A stretch of DNA of 64,000 bases from Granulicella paludicola (GTDB taxonomy: Bacteria > Acidobacteriota > Terriglobia > Terriglobales > Acidobacteriaceae): the NCBI RefSeq assembly GCF_025685545.1, contig NZ_JAGSYC010000019.1, positions 108,785-172,784 of the forward strand, written 5' to 3'. How positions within the stretch are numbered: the first letter of the stretch is position 1; the number at the start of each line of letters is the position of its first letter. This document shows positions 16,763 through 25,500 of the stretch, piece by piece. The translations under genes were made by a program, and so were the position numbers. The notes under the pieces were generated by a model. The model was given only the letters and a program-made list of their open reading frames with translations. It ran no database searches and was not told where the DNA came from.

Positions 16763-17497
16763 ATGTCTACTCCAGCATTCAGCATTCCAGCCGCCATCAG
16801 GGACCGCATCTCCGCCCCGCACCCGCGCGTCTGGACTCCGGAGGACTTCGCCGACCTGGGACCCCGCACGGCGGTCGATCAGGCCCTCCATCGGCTGGTT
16901 GCTTCCCGCAGCCTGCGGCGGATTGCGCGCGGCTTCTATGACACTCCCCAAGACAATCGGCTTACCGGAAAGCCTACCTATCCAAACCCTCGCGACGTGA
17001 TCGACGCGCTGGCTCGCAAGGGCAAAGTTCGGATCGTGGTCGATGGCCTCACCGCCGCCAACGATCTTGGCCTCACCGATGCAGTTCCGACGCGCATCGG
17101 TGTCCTCACTGATGGACGCTTGCGGCCCATCACCCTCGGCAACCTCACTCTCGACTTCCAGTCAGCCGCTCCCAGCCGCCTCTACTGGGCGGGCCGCCCC
17201 GCTATGCGCTTTGTGCAGGCGCTGCATTGGCTGCGCGATATGCTTCCCTCCGATGATGGAACCCTTCGCAAGCGCCTTGCCTCTATCCTCAAAGACGCGG
17301 ATCATGGACAGGCCATTCAGAACGATTTGCGCGGCGGAATGTCGGCAATGCCGGAGTGGATGCGGGTCATCGTGCGCGATCTACTCCAGGAGGTTAGTGG
17401 CGGAGTACCGCAGTCTGCAAAGAAAGGGAAGCTCGCCAGACGCGCACCAGCACCGCCCCCTATCATTCAGAAGAAGAGGGTTTCACTTAACCGATGA
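16763..17497 (+). CDS. AbiEi-type antitoxin (DUF6088)
   Basis: 244 residues from ATG 16763; an in-frame start 30 bases upstream would sit inside the operator repeat. The N-terminal winged helix (VWTPEDFADLGPRTAVDQALHRL, then RRIARGFYDTP) and the following domain (DVIDALARKGKVRIV, AANDLGLTDAVP) are typical of DUF6088/AbiEi antitoxins of type IV toxin-antitoxin systems. The C-terminus is basic. The gene overlaps the following AbiEii-type toxin gene by ATGA. Because the toxin gene is broken, this antitoxin is an orphan. Confidence 0.82.
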   Translation: MSTPAFSIPAAIRDRISAPHPRVWTPEDFADLGPRTAVDQALHRLVASRSLRRIARGFYDTPQDNRLTGKPTYPNPRDVIDALARKGKVRIVVDGLTAANDLGLTDAVPTRIGVLTDGRLRPITLGNLTLDFQSAAPSRLYWAGRPAMRFVQALHWLRDMLPSDDGTLRKRLASILKDADHGQAIQNDLRGGMSAMPEWMRVIVRDLLQEVSGGVPQSAKKGKLARRAPAPPPIIQKKRVSLNR

Positions 17498-17996
17498 TCG
17501 AGGCTATGCAAACCGTACTAGCCGCGAGCGACGAAGAGTGCCGCGACCTTTTCGTGGGCGCCGCCGACCGGCTCCGCACAAACGAGCAGAACATCGAGAA
17601 AGACTTCTGCGTTTGCTGGACACTTGACGCGCTCTTCAATGAATTGGAGGCCGGTGGCCCACGCCTGCTCTTCAAAGGGGGCACGTCGCTTTCCAAAGGC
17701 TACGGCTTGATTGAACGCTTCTCCAAAGACATCGACATCACCGTCTTCCGGGAAGACATTGGATAGCCCACGACCTTCGAGGAACTGGAGGCTATGAGCG
17801 GGAAGAAGCGTAATGCCCGCCTGGAGGCCATCAAAGCTGCGTGTCAAGAGTACATCCTAGGCCCGATGCTAGAGCAGTTGAGCGTGCTTTTGCAGGAGAC
17901 CCTAAATGCAGCAAACATGAATCCAGATCGGGCGCGAGTGGAACGCGATCCCGATGACCCCGACGGTCAAAGCTTGCTGCTCTGGTATCCCACCGT
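17494..17996 (+). pseudogene. AbiEii/AbiGii-type toxin gene, nonsense-mutated and truncated
   Basis: The frame begins in the ATGA overlap with the antitoxin and carries the nucleotidyltransferase signature LLFKGGTSLSKGYGLIERFSKDIDI (GG-S and DxD residues). It is cut by a TAG at 17764-17766. The same frame then continues (PTTFEELEAMSGKKRNARLE ...) to DGQSLLLWYP near 17990, where homology to the toxin stops and an ArdC-like sequence begins in another frame. It therefore has two lesions: an amber codon where relatives probably have Gln, and a deletion of the C-terminal half. Confidence 0.8.
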
Positions 17997-18278
17997 GAAC
18001 TCGCCCACGAGATGCTCCATAAGGCCGAGCGGCGTACCGCGACGACCAAGACAGTGAGAGAGACAGAGGCCGAGGCTATCGCGTTTGTCGTGGGGACGAC
18101 CATCGGACTCAGCACGGGCCGGGCGTCAGCCGATTACATCCACCTGTACCACGGCAACGCAGCTCTTCTCACCGAGAGCCTTGAGGTCATCCAGAGGACA
18201 TCGGCGGTCATCCTGTCGGCTCTGGAATCGGCCGCGTCAGCCTCCTCGCGTGAGTCTTCATTGGCGGAGGCCAGTTGA
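17994..18278 (+). pseudogene. 3' fragment of an ArdC-like antirestriction gene
   Basis: This frame reads RELAHEMLHKAERRT, VRETEAEAIAFVVG and ASADYIHLYHGNAALLTESLEVI, closely matching the C-terminal part of the ArdC-like protein at 60187-60861. The fusion point with the toxin gene falls right at the zinc-binding HExxH motif, whose first His has become Arg (CGT), so the fragment could not be an active zincin-type domain. It has no start of its own except ATG 18012. A strong terminator follows. Confidence 0.78.
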
Positions 18279-18288
18279 TTCATGGGCC

Positions 18289-18322
18289 GCCGAGCCCGCC
18301 TTTGGCGGGCTCGGCACTTCTT
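18289..18322 (+). terminator. Terminator after the ArdC fragment
   Basis: A perfect 12-bp stem (GCCGAGCCCGCC at 18289-18300 with its complement at 18304-18315) has a TTT loop and is followed by ACTTCTTT. Confidence 0.7.
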
Positions 18323-18352
18323 TAAGAGGCCCGTCTTCCCACACTGAAAGCT

Positions 18353-18381
18353 GCTCTCACCAAGTGAGAGCGGTCTTTTTT
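18353..18381 (+). terminator. Second rho-independent terminator
   Basis: An 8-bp stem GCTCTCAC / GTGAGAGC with loop CAA is followed by GGTC and a run of six T, about 40 bases after the previous hairpin. The pair insulates the toxin-antitoxin debris from hipBA. Confidence 0.8.
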
Positions 18382-18423
18382 CTGCCCACCCGACGGTCTG
18401 AATGCACTCCATATCCGTCAGAG

Positions 18424-18540
18424 TTACCGAACGGGAATGAAGCCTCAGCTTACAGACAATTTCAGCCGAAAGTTCCCGTTCGGGGTATTCTTGCCCTTAA
18501 CGCATTCTGTTCATGCTAAGATTCCCGTACGGGAATCTTA
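18424..18540 (+). promoter_or_regulatory. Three evenly spaced hipBA operators
   Basis: Three copies of the dyad TTCCCGTACGGGAA precede hipB. They are centred at 18430.5 (TTACCGAACGGGAA), 18479.5 (TTCCCGTTCGGGGT) and 18528.5 (perfect, embedded in a 24-bp perfect palindrome at 18517-18540). The centre-to-centre distance is exactly 49 bases in both gaps. The last copy lies 9 bases before the hipB ATG and overlaps a weak promoter (TTGCCC at 18491-18496, 17 bases, TGCTAA). HipB proteins bind such dyads cooperatively to repress hipBA. Confidence 0.78.
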
Positions 18541-18548
18541 GAGGTGCC

Positions 18549-18776
18549 ATGAAAATAACAGTTGAGCAAATTGGGGCACTAATTCGAGCGACTCGGAAGG
18601 GGCTCGGGGTTACTCAGAGGGAGTTGGCGTTGACCTCGGGTACGGGGTTGCGTTTCGTCGTGGACCTCGAACGGGGTAAAGAAACGTGCGAGATCGGGAA
18701 GGCTCTGACCATCCTCCAAACGCTGGGAATCAAGCTGACGCTCGTTCCGCCTTCAGCGGCAGGGAAAGGAGAATAG
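18549..18776 (+). CDS. hipB: HipB-type XRE antitoxin/repressor
   Basis: 75 residues from ATG 18549; an upstream in-frame ATG would lie inside the operator palindrome. The helix-turn-helix covers IGALIRATRKGLGVTQRELA and GTGLRFVVDLERGKETCEIG, with LxxLGIKLTLVPP at the end, the typical HipB C-terminal strand. It neutralises the HipA kinase and represses the operon through the three upstream dyads. hipA starts 3 bases after the stop. Confidence 0.88.
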   Translation: MKITVEQIGALIRATRKGLGVTQRELALTSGTGLRFVVDLERGKETCEIGKALTILQTLGIKLTLVPPSAAGKGE

Positions 18777-18779
18777 CGC

Positions 18780-20039
18780 ATGGCTAAGACCCTAGATGTT
18801 TACCTGCACAGCGAGTTCGTTGGCCACCTCACTCAGGACAATGGCGGCCAGATGATCTTCCAGTACGCGGAGAGTTGGCTGGAAAGACCAGGGGCGGCTC
18901 CTCTGTCACAGTCGTTGCCACTGCGTAAAGAACGCTTCTCCCGGAACGAGTGCCGAGGATACTTTGGCGGCATCCTGCCGGAAGAGAGCAAGCGCGAGAT
19001 CATCGCCCGCAATCTCGGCATCAGCGCCCGCAATGACTACGCCATGCTGGAGCAGATCGGCGGTGAGTGCGCCGGAGCCGTCACCTTCGTTTCTGTAGGC
19101 GAACCGTTGCCGGAGAGCGACTACCGTTACCGAACGCTTTCCAGCGAAGAACTCGCCGCCGTCCTCAGAGAGCTTCCCAAGCGTCCGCTGCTCGCCGGCG
19201 AAGAGGGAATCCGGCTTTCGCTTGCTGGGGCGCAAGATAAGGTTGCAGTGCGCGTTGATGGCGGCGAGATCTCGCTCCCCCTGGGTGGAGCGCCAAGCAC
19301 CCATATTTTGAAACCAGGCGGAGATCGATTCGAGGGAGTGGTCGCCAACGAGGCGCTCTGTATGAAGCTCGCTGCCGCTATCGGGATTCCGACAGCGAAG
19401 GTAGAGGCGCGCAGTGTCGAAGGCATGGAGTACCTGCTGGTGGAGCGTTACGACCGCATCTACCGTGCGGACCTTGGACAAGAGCCGGTTCTTGAGCGAC
19501 TGCATCAGGAGGACTTCTGTCAGGCGTTGGGGATTGTCTCGGAGATGAAGTATCAGAAGGAGGGCGGGCCGTCGCTCAAGCAATGCTTTGCTTTGCTGCG
19601 CGAGGTTTCGAGTACCCCTGTCATCGACCTCTCTCGGTTGCTCGACGAGGTGATATTCAACTATCTCGTCGGAAACAACGATGCCCACGGCAAGAACTTC
19701 TCCCTGCTCTACCGAGGCATTGGAACCGGCGATATGCGGGTCAGTTTGTCGCCTCTGTATGACAGCCTCAGTACCGTCTACTATCCCGAGGTCAGCCGGT
19801 CCATGGCGATGAAACTTGGCGGTCAATACTCATCCGAGAAGGTGATGCCACCCAACTTCGAGCAGTTTGCAGAAGAAGCGGGGCTTGCGAAACCGATGGT
19901 ACGGCGTCGCGTACTGGAGGTCATGGAAAAGATACTTTCCGCGCTTCCGGCATTGGAACAAGTGGATAACACCACTGAAGCAATAGCGCGTCTCATAGTC
20001 GGGCGGTGCGATCATGCCAAGCGACTTTTACTAGGCTAG
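18780..20039 (+). CDS. hipA: HipA-type serine/threonine kinase toxin
   Basis: 419 residues, full length for HipA. The N-terminal subdomain (LDVYLHSEFVGHLTQ) is followed by the P-loop-like SLAGAQDKVAVR (residues 147-158), the ATP-binding Lys in STHILKPG (K178), the catalytic loop NYLVGNNDAHGKNFSLLY (D301) and the metal-binding LSPLYDSL (D328). HipA kinases inactivate an aminoacyl-tRNA synthetase and induce dormancy. All catalytic residues are present, so the toxin should be active. Two metallophosphoesterase genes follow in the same direction, after about 95 bases. Confidence 0.9.
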   Translation: MAKTLDVYLHSEFVGHLTQDNGGQMIFQYAESWLERPGAAPLSQSLPLRKERFSRNECRGYFGGILPEESKREIIARNLGISARNDYAMLEQIGGECAGAVTFVSVGEPLPESDYRYRTLSSEELAAVLRELPKRPLLAGEEGIRLSLAGAQDKVAVRVDGGEISLPLGGAPSTHILKPGGDRFEGVVANEALCMKLAAAIGIPTAKVEARSVEGMEYLLVERYDRIYRADLGQEPVLERLHQEDFCQALGIVSEMKYQKEGGPSLKQCFALLREVSSTPVIDLSRLLDEVIFNYLVGNNDAHGKNFSLLYRGIGTGDMRVSLSPLYDSLSTVYYPEVSRSMAMKLGGQYSSEKVMPPNFEQFAEEAGLAKPMVRRRVLEVMEKILSALPALEQVDNTTEAIARLIVGRCDHAKRLLLG

Positions 20040-20133
20040 AGCTCGCAATCAAGCATCAATATGGATCATGAGCTATCCGAAAGATGAACACGACTTCAAT
20101 TAGAGAGAGCAAGGTTTCTGCAAATACGGCGTT

Positions 20134-20706
20134 ATGGCTGACACTTGGTTTACGTCCGACTTTCATCTGGGGCACTTCAATATCATTCGCTACTGCAACC
20201 GTCCGTTCGCAGACACGCGGGAGATGAACGCGGCCATCTTGGAACGTCTGAATGCGTTGGTAAAGCCAGCTGACGTGCTCTATTTCCTCGGTGACTTCTG
20301 CATGGGCGGTCCGGAGGCTGTTGCCTTCTATCGCGATCAGATCGCCTGCAAGACAATCCACTTCATAGACGGAAACCACGACAGGACGGCGCGGAAGGTA
20401 CAGCAAATCTTCACTTCTTGGAGTTCTCTGGCCGAGATCAAGGTGTGCAACCAAGGAATCGTTCTCTGCCACTATGCCATGAAGGTGTGGGCGCAACACT
20501 CGCGCGGGACGTGGCAGCTCTATGGACATTCACATGGCAACCTGCCGGATGATCCGCTGTCGCTTTCGATGGACGTTGGAGTGGATAGCCACGACTTTCG
20601 CCCTTGGCACTTCGATGAGATTCAAGCGGTCATGAAGGTCAAGGCAGAAGCGAAAGCGAAGCATATTGAGGTAGGGAAGACGATGGCGGGAAAGTACGAA
20701 ATGTAG
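20134..20706 (+). CDS. Phage-type calcineurin-like metallophosphoesterase
   Basis: 190 residues. The metal-binding motifs are SDFHLGH (residues 8-14), LGDFCMGG (~53), DGNHD (~76), CHYAM and GHSHG (~132). The pattern SDFHLGHxNII is characteristic of the small metallophosphoesterases frequent in phages and mobile elements. The C-terminal tail is Lys/Ala-rich. It is followed by a second, unrelated-looking metallophosphoesterase gene after 13 bases. Confidence 0.85.
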   Translation: MADTWFTSDFHLGHFNIIRYCNRPFADTREMNAAILERLNALVKPADVLYFLGDFCMGGPEAVAFYRDQIACKTIHFIDGNHDRTARKVQQIFTSWSSLAEIKVCNQGIVLCHYAMKVWAQHSRGTWQLYGHSHGNLPDDPLSLSMDVGVDSHDFRPWHFDEIQAVMKVKAEAKAKHIEVGKTMAGKYEM

Positions 20707-20719
20707 GGGGCTACCGACG

Positions 20720-21373
20720 ATGGCGAAAGTGCGAATTATCTGTATCAGCGATACACACGGACAACACGCCGGTCTCCGCTTGCCCGAGGGTGACATCCTG
20801 ATTCATGCGGGTGATTTCATGACCTATGGCAATGCGCCGGGCGAGATCATCGACTTCAATGCATGGCTCGGCCGGCAACCTCATACGCACAAGATTCTCA
20901 TCGCGGGAAACCATGATCGCTTGTTCGAGTCGCACTCGATGCCAGCTCGCGCCCTCATCACAAATGGCGTCTATCTGGAGGACTCTGGGGTCGAAGTGGA
21001 AGGTCTGAAGTTCTGGGGATCACCCGTGCAGCCGCCCTTCAACAACTGGGCTTTCAACGTACAGCGTGGGGCGCCGATACGCCGACATTGGGACAAAATC
21101 CCGATGGGGACAGATGTCCTGGTGACTCATGGACCGCCCTTCGGAATTCTCGATCAATCTCGCCCGATGACCGACCATTTGGGTTGCGAAGAATTGGCAG
21201 AAGTCGTTGAAAAGGTCGCGCCCAGGTTGCATCTCTTTGGGCATATCCATGGAGGACACGGGCGTGTGCGTGGTAGCAATGGATGCGAATTCGTGAATGG
21301 TTCTGTGCTGAATGAACACTACATGCTGGTGTATGAGCCGCAGGTCGTTGATTTGGAGATTCTTGGCCGATAA
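20720..21373 (+). CDS. Metallophosphoesterase of the MPPED/UPF0046 type
   Basis: 217 residues. Motifs: ISDTHGQH (residues 8-15), IHAGDFMTYG (~28-37), IAGNHD (~59), LVTHGPPFGILD and LFGHIHGGHGR. The THGPP-hGILD combination is typical of the MPPED1/2-like group of cyclic-nucleotide phosphodiesterases. It immediately follows the phage-type phosphoesterase and may be cotranscribed with it and with hipBA. Whether it relates to toxin control is unknown. Confidence 0.87.
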   Translation: MAKVRIICISDTHGQHAGLRLPEGDILIHAGDFMTYGNAPGEIIDFNAWLGRQPHTHKILIAGNHDRLFESHSMPARALITNGVYLEDSGVEVEGLKFWGSPVQPPFNNWAFNVQRGAPIRRHWDKIPMGTDVLVTHGPPFGILDQSRPMTDHLGCEELAEVVEKVAPRLHLFGHIHGGHGRVRGSNGCEFVNGSVLNEHYMLVYEPQVVDLEILGR

Positions 21374-22463
21374 CGGCTGTAGCGGGCTCGATTATCCATG
21401 CAAAATGAAAACTTCCCTTTCGATTTGCATGGTTTACGCGTCCATACAGAGCGATTGGTGTGCTTCCGTCTCAGAGCAAGACTTCTGTGCTGCTGCGCAG
21501 CGGGTGCAATGCCGACACGTCACCCCCCGAATGGGAACTATAGGGGAACCTGCGATTCCCCTGCGGAAACGCTTCTGGAATGAGCGGGCTACGGCCCACT
21601 ACCAGCGAAAGGGCTGGTGTCTACGGGTTGCTGTGGGTGAATGTGAGTGGAATGAACGACGAAGGGGAAGAACCGGCGTTAGGTGATTGCTCTACGTAAA
21701 TGCGGCGGTTACTGTGCGGGAACGTATTCAAAACACAGGGGCAGGCTTCGTTGGCCGCAGTACTCTACGCTCCAGCGTCCGTCAAGGCTCTGAGCTGCGC
21801 TTCGACCGCTGGCGCGGCACTGCGTGGCCTTGACCGACGCCTCCGCTGCGGGTGTCGCTAATTATGAGGAACATGGCTGCTCCTCGGCTCTCAAGAGAAC
21901 CGAAGTGCGACTGGGGAGCCATCGAGCGGCATGGGCGGGGCCAGCGGCAGCGCAGTGAGAGGTAGACACCATCCCTAAGCCTGTCGGCTTAGGAGTGCAG
22001 ATACAAAATCAAAACACGAACAGTTATCGAACAGGCTCGAACATAATCCGAAAACGTTCGAGGTCCGTTTGAGAATCGTCCGAAGAGCACCCCAAAAGGC
22101 GACCTGCCGTGCGAACACAAAACTGCACTCCGCACAGACGTTCCAAAAGACCTCTCTCTTAGCATCTTGCTTGCCCGTGACCTTCGAGCCGTCAGCAGGA
22201 CTTTTGGAGATCGAGTGTCGAGGGGATCATTTGTTGAATGGGGCCGCTCTTGCCATCCCAAGGCTACGTTCTCGATAAATCGTAACCTTATAGACTCGGT
22301 CGCCAGACTTTCAATTGAAACGTTCTGAAGTGAGAGCCCTGCGACTTGTTTGCCGTGGTCGATGAAGGCTTACTTGAATTAGTGAGGACTTGTGTAGCAG
22401 GCGGGGTCATCAATAATACAGATCCACCCGTTAGTACCGAGGAGTACAGATCCAAATGATATG
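21374..22463. other. 1.1-kb stretch without recognisable genes, locally hairpin-rich
   Basis: No frame here resembles a protein. Between about 21490 and 21625 several short hairpins follow each other: GCTGCGCAGC; GGGGAA-(7)-TTCCCC; GGGC-TACG-GCCC; ACCAGC-GAAAGG-GCTGGT. At 21974-21993 there is a perfect 8-bp stem CCTAAGCC-TGTC-GGCTTAGG. This could be a structured RNA or a decayed mobile element. No group II intron domain V and no known riboswitch core was seen. Confidence 0.4.
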
Positions 22464-22499
22464 TCGACTCAGCGAGCCTACTAGGAAGCTCGCTGAGTC
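22464..22499 (-). terminator. Long hairpin after the TonB-receptor gene
   Basis: A perfect 13-bp stem (CGACTCAGCGAGC with its complement GCTCGCTGAGTCG) with a 10-base loop lies 27 bases beyond the receptor stop. It has no T run, so its role as terminator is inferred from position and stability. Confidence 0.55.
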
Positions 22500-22525
22500 G
22501 CCACATCATGAGGGAAGGATGGCAG

Positions 22526-25500
22526 CTAGAAGGTCAACCTTACTGCGGCCTGCAACTGACGCTGCGTACCGGCGGACGTGATCGTGCCGAAAGCTGTTGA
22601 TCCGAGAGTAAGGTTTGGAGTGCTGAACTGCGGGTGGTTCAGTACATTGAAGCCTTCCAAACGGAAATTTAGGTTCGAGTCTTTCCAGTGGGGCACTGGG
22701 AAGTTGCGTTGAATGTTGGCGTTTAGCTGGTTCTGGCCAGGAGCGTAGACCGAGCCCTTGCGCGAGTTTCCGAAGGTGAATTGCGGCTGGCCCACGAAGC
22801 ACTGCGTATTGAACCACTTCGCGATGGTACGGGGAGCGCCCGCGTTGGCATCGCAGGTACGGTTAGGACGGTTCGTTTGGCCTGAGTTCGCCAGATCGCT
22901 TTCGCCGGGAGTTACAGGCGCACCACTCTGCCAGGTGTAGATAGGAGACACGACCCAGCCACCCAGGACGGCAGACGCAATTCCGTTGTTGGCGAGCAAC
23001 GCATGGTTGTGACCGAAGGGTGACTCGAAAGCACCGGTTAGCGCATAACGAAGGTGGATATCGTAGTCGCTCGGGCCCCAGTTGCTGGCGTGGTCGTAGG
23101 AGTTCTGGAGAGCATCGCTGTTGCCGCAGGTGTCGCAGGTATCGAGCGAGTTGCCGAGAAGGTTGAAGCTGCGACCGTAGGTGAGCGAGTTGCGAAACTC
23201 AACTCCATGCGAGAAGCGCTTCTCCAGCTTCGCCGAAACGCCTTCATACTGCGAGGCGTTCCAATCGCCGATCTGGTTGACTGCCGACTGCGTTACTGCG
23301 GAGAGCGGTCGACGAGACTGAACGGTCGTCGCGTTTAGGACGAGCGGCTGATTGACGTTCGAGGCGCCGAGCAGATGGATAGCGTGATTGCCAACGTAGT
23401 TGACCTCTACGAGCATGTTGCTTGGAAGCTGCTTCTGCACGGAGAGACTCCACTCCTGCACATAGCCTGTGCGCATATGCGTATTCCAGCTCGTAAGGCC
23501 ACCTGTGTAGGTGGGTAGCAGTACAAACGAGGCCGGAGTAACCGGAACAGGACGAGGGATTGTCTGCGTGGCGGACAGATAGAACGCGGTGCTGGTGTTG
23601 ATCTGATCGCTCGACTGGTTGATGGCTCCGTAGTTATTGTAGGGCGGATTGTTGGAGAGGCGGCTCGTAATGCCGGAGCCTTGATCCTGGGCGTAGAAGA
23701 TGCCATACGACGAACGGACGGTCATGTCCTTCACGTGAGGCACTCGATACGCGAGACCCACGCGGGGAGCAATGTTATTCGTGTCGGTGTAGATAAGGGC
23801 TCGCGGCAGCCGCGTGTCGAGACCCGCCTTGATGTACTGCAGGTACAGCGGCGAGTTGACGTCTGTGACGAAGTTCCCCAAGCCGTTATTGGTGTCGTAG
23901 AAAGGCGTGAAGACCTCGTACCGAAGACCGTAGTTCAGCGTCAGGTTTGGAGTGACGGTCCATTGATCATTTGCGTAACCACCGTAATACCAGCCGCGCT
24001 CCTGGCTATGGAGAGTGGTCCCAGTCCCTACGCTGTTGGCATAGCCGAGCAGAAAATCGGCGACGGCACTGCCCGATGTCGTCCTCGTAGCCGATGTGGT
24101 GGGTAATTGGGTGAAGGCGCCGGTAAAGGTGAGAGAGCCCCTTCCGTTGGAGGCTGCCGACGTGTTGGGGCGAATCCAGAGAACCTCACCACCAAACTTC
24201 CAGAGATGCGAGCCATGGGACCAACTGACGTTATCTGCCCAATCCCATACGCCAGACGTCTTGCTGAGAGGCGAGTTGCCGACAGCCTCCGAGCCGAGGG
24301 AGCCAAAGTTAGTCACGTTGAAGATCGGAATTCCTTCCGTGATGGCCGCGTCGAGCAGGCCCGGGATGTACGAATTCAACGGTAGCGTACCCTGCCCATG
24401 GTCATTGACCGTGGTCCAGGAGAAGCGCAGATCGTTGAGCAGGTTTGAGGTGATGATGCGGGTGTAACCCAGCCCCAGCCCCTTTGAATCGACGCGGCTG
24501 TTGCCTGGATCCTGCGCACCCGGAAGGCCAACGCCAGTAAACGTGTTATTCAGCGTTTCTCCGTAGCGCACAAAAGCGCTATTCCTGGCATTGAGCACCC
24601 AATCGAGACGACCGATGCCGTTCTTCGTATCGGCGAGGCTGGGGATGTTGTAGTCGTAGTAATGGGTGAAGCCGTCTGCACTGACGTCGTTCGCATGGGG
24701 ATACAGATTTACCAGTTGCTGACCAAGCGCGTTGATGCTGGTCGGTAGTATTTTGTTCCCGGCAAATTGAGCGCGCGTGTACGTCGTGCCGACCAGCGTC
24801 GTTGTGCTCGGATCGTAGATCGGATATTTGGATTGCGAGAAGTCTCCCGTGCGCTCAAGGTCCGAGGGCACAACACCTTTGTTGAAGGTCGAGGCTTTAG
24901 TGTGGACGCCTTCATATGCGGCGAAGTAAAAAAGCTTGTCCTTGATGATGTGGCCGCCGAGACTGCCACCGTACTGATTCTGCACGAGCTGAGGCTTACG
25001 CGGAGCGGACACGGGGTTGTAGAAGTATGTCTTGGCGTCGGCTGCGTCATTACGGATGAAGTCGTAGGCGGAGCCGTGATATTTGTTCGTGCCGCTCTTG
25101 GTGATCGCGTTGACTACAGCGCCAGCGGAGGCACCGAACTCAGCCGAGTAGTTCGAGGTCTGGACGGTGAACTCCTGCAGGGCGTCAAGCGGTGGTCGCA
25201 CCATGTCTCTCTGCTCGTTATCGAGGCCACGGAGATAGTTCACGTTGCGTGCACCGTCAAGAAGAAAGGCGTTTTGCAGGCCGTTGTTTCCGTAGGCCAC
25301 AAAGCTATTGTCGCGTCCTCCATTCTCCGGCACGACGCCGGGGATGTAGTTGGCGGCCTGGATATAATTGCGGCCGTTGAGGGGAATGTCCGTAAGTTCC
25401 TTGGCTTCGATGACCTGCTGCACGGTCTGTGACTTGTCTTCGATCAGCGGCGTCTCGCCGGTGATGGTCACCGAGTCAGTAGACGCACCAATCTGCAACG

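Noticed and set aside
15032..17766. Amber codon reassignment in this organism, because two neighbouring genes have in-frame TAG
   Set aside because: TAG is used elsewhere in the window as an ordinary stop (for example the GH44 and CAP-protein genes), and one of the two genes is clearly degraded, so independent nonsense mutations are simpler.
21374..22463. A group II intron or retron in the hairpin-rich region
   Set aside because: No reverse transcriptase frame and no domain V-like hairpin near the 3' side were found.
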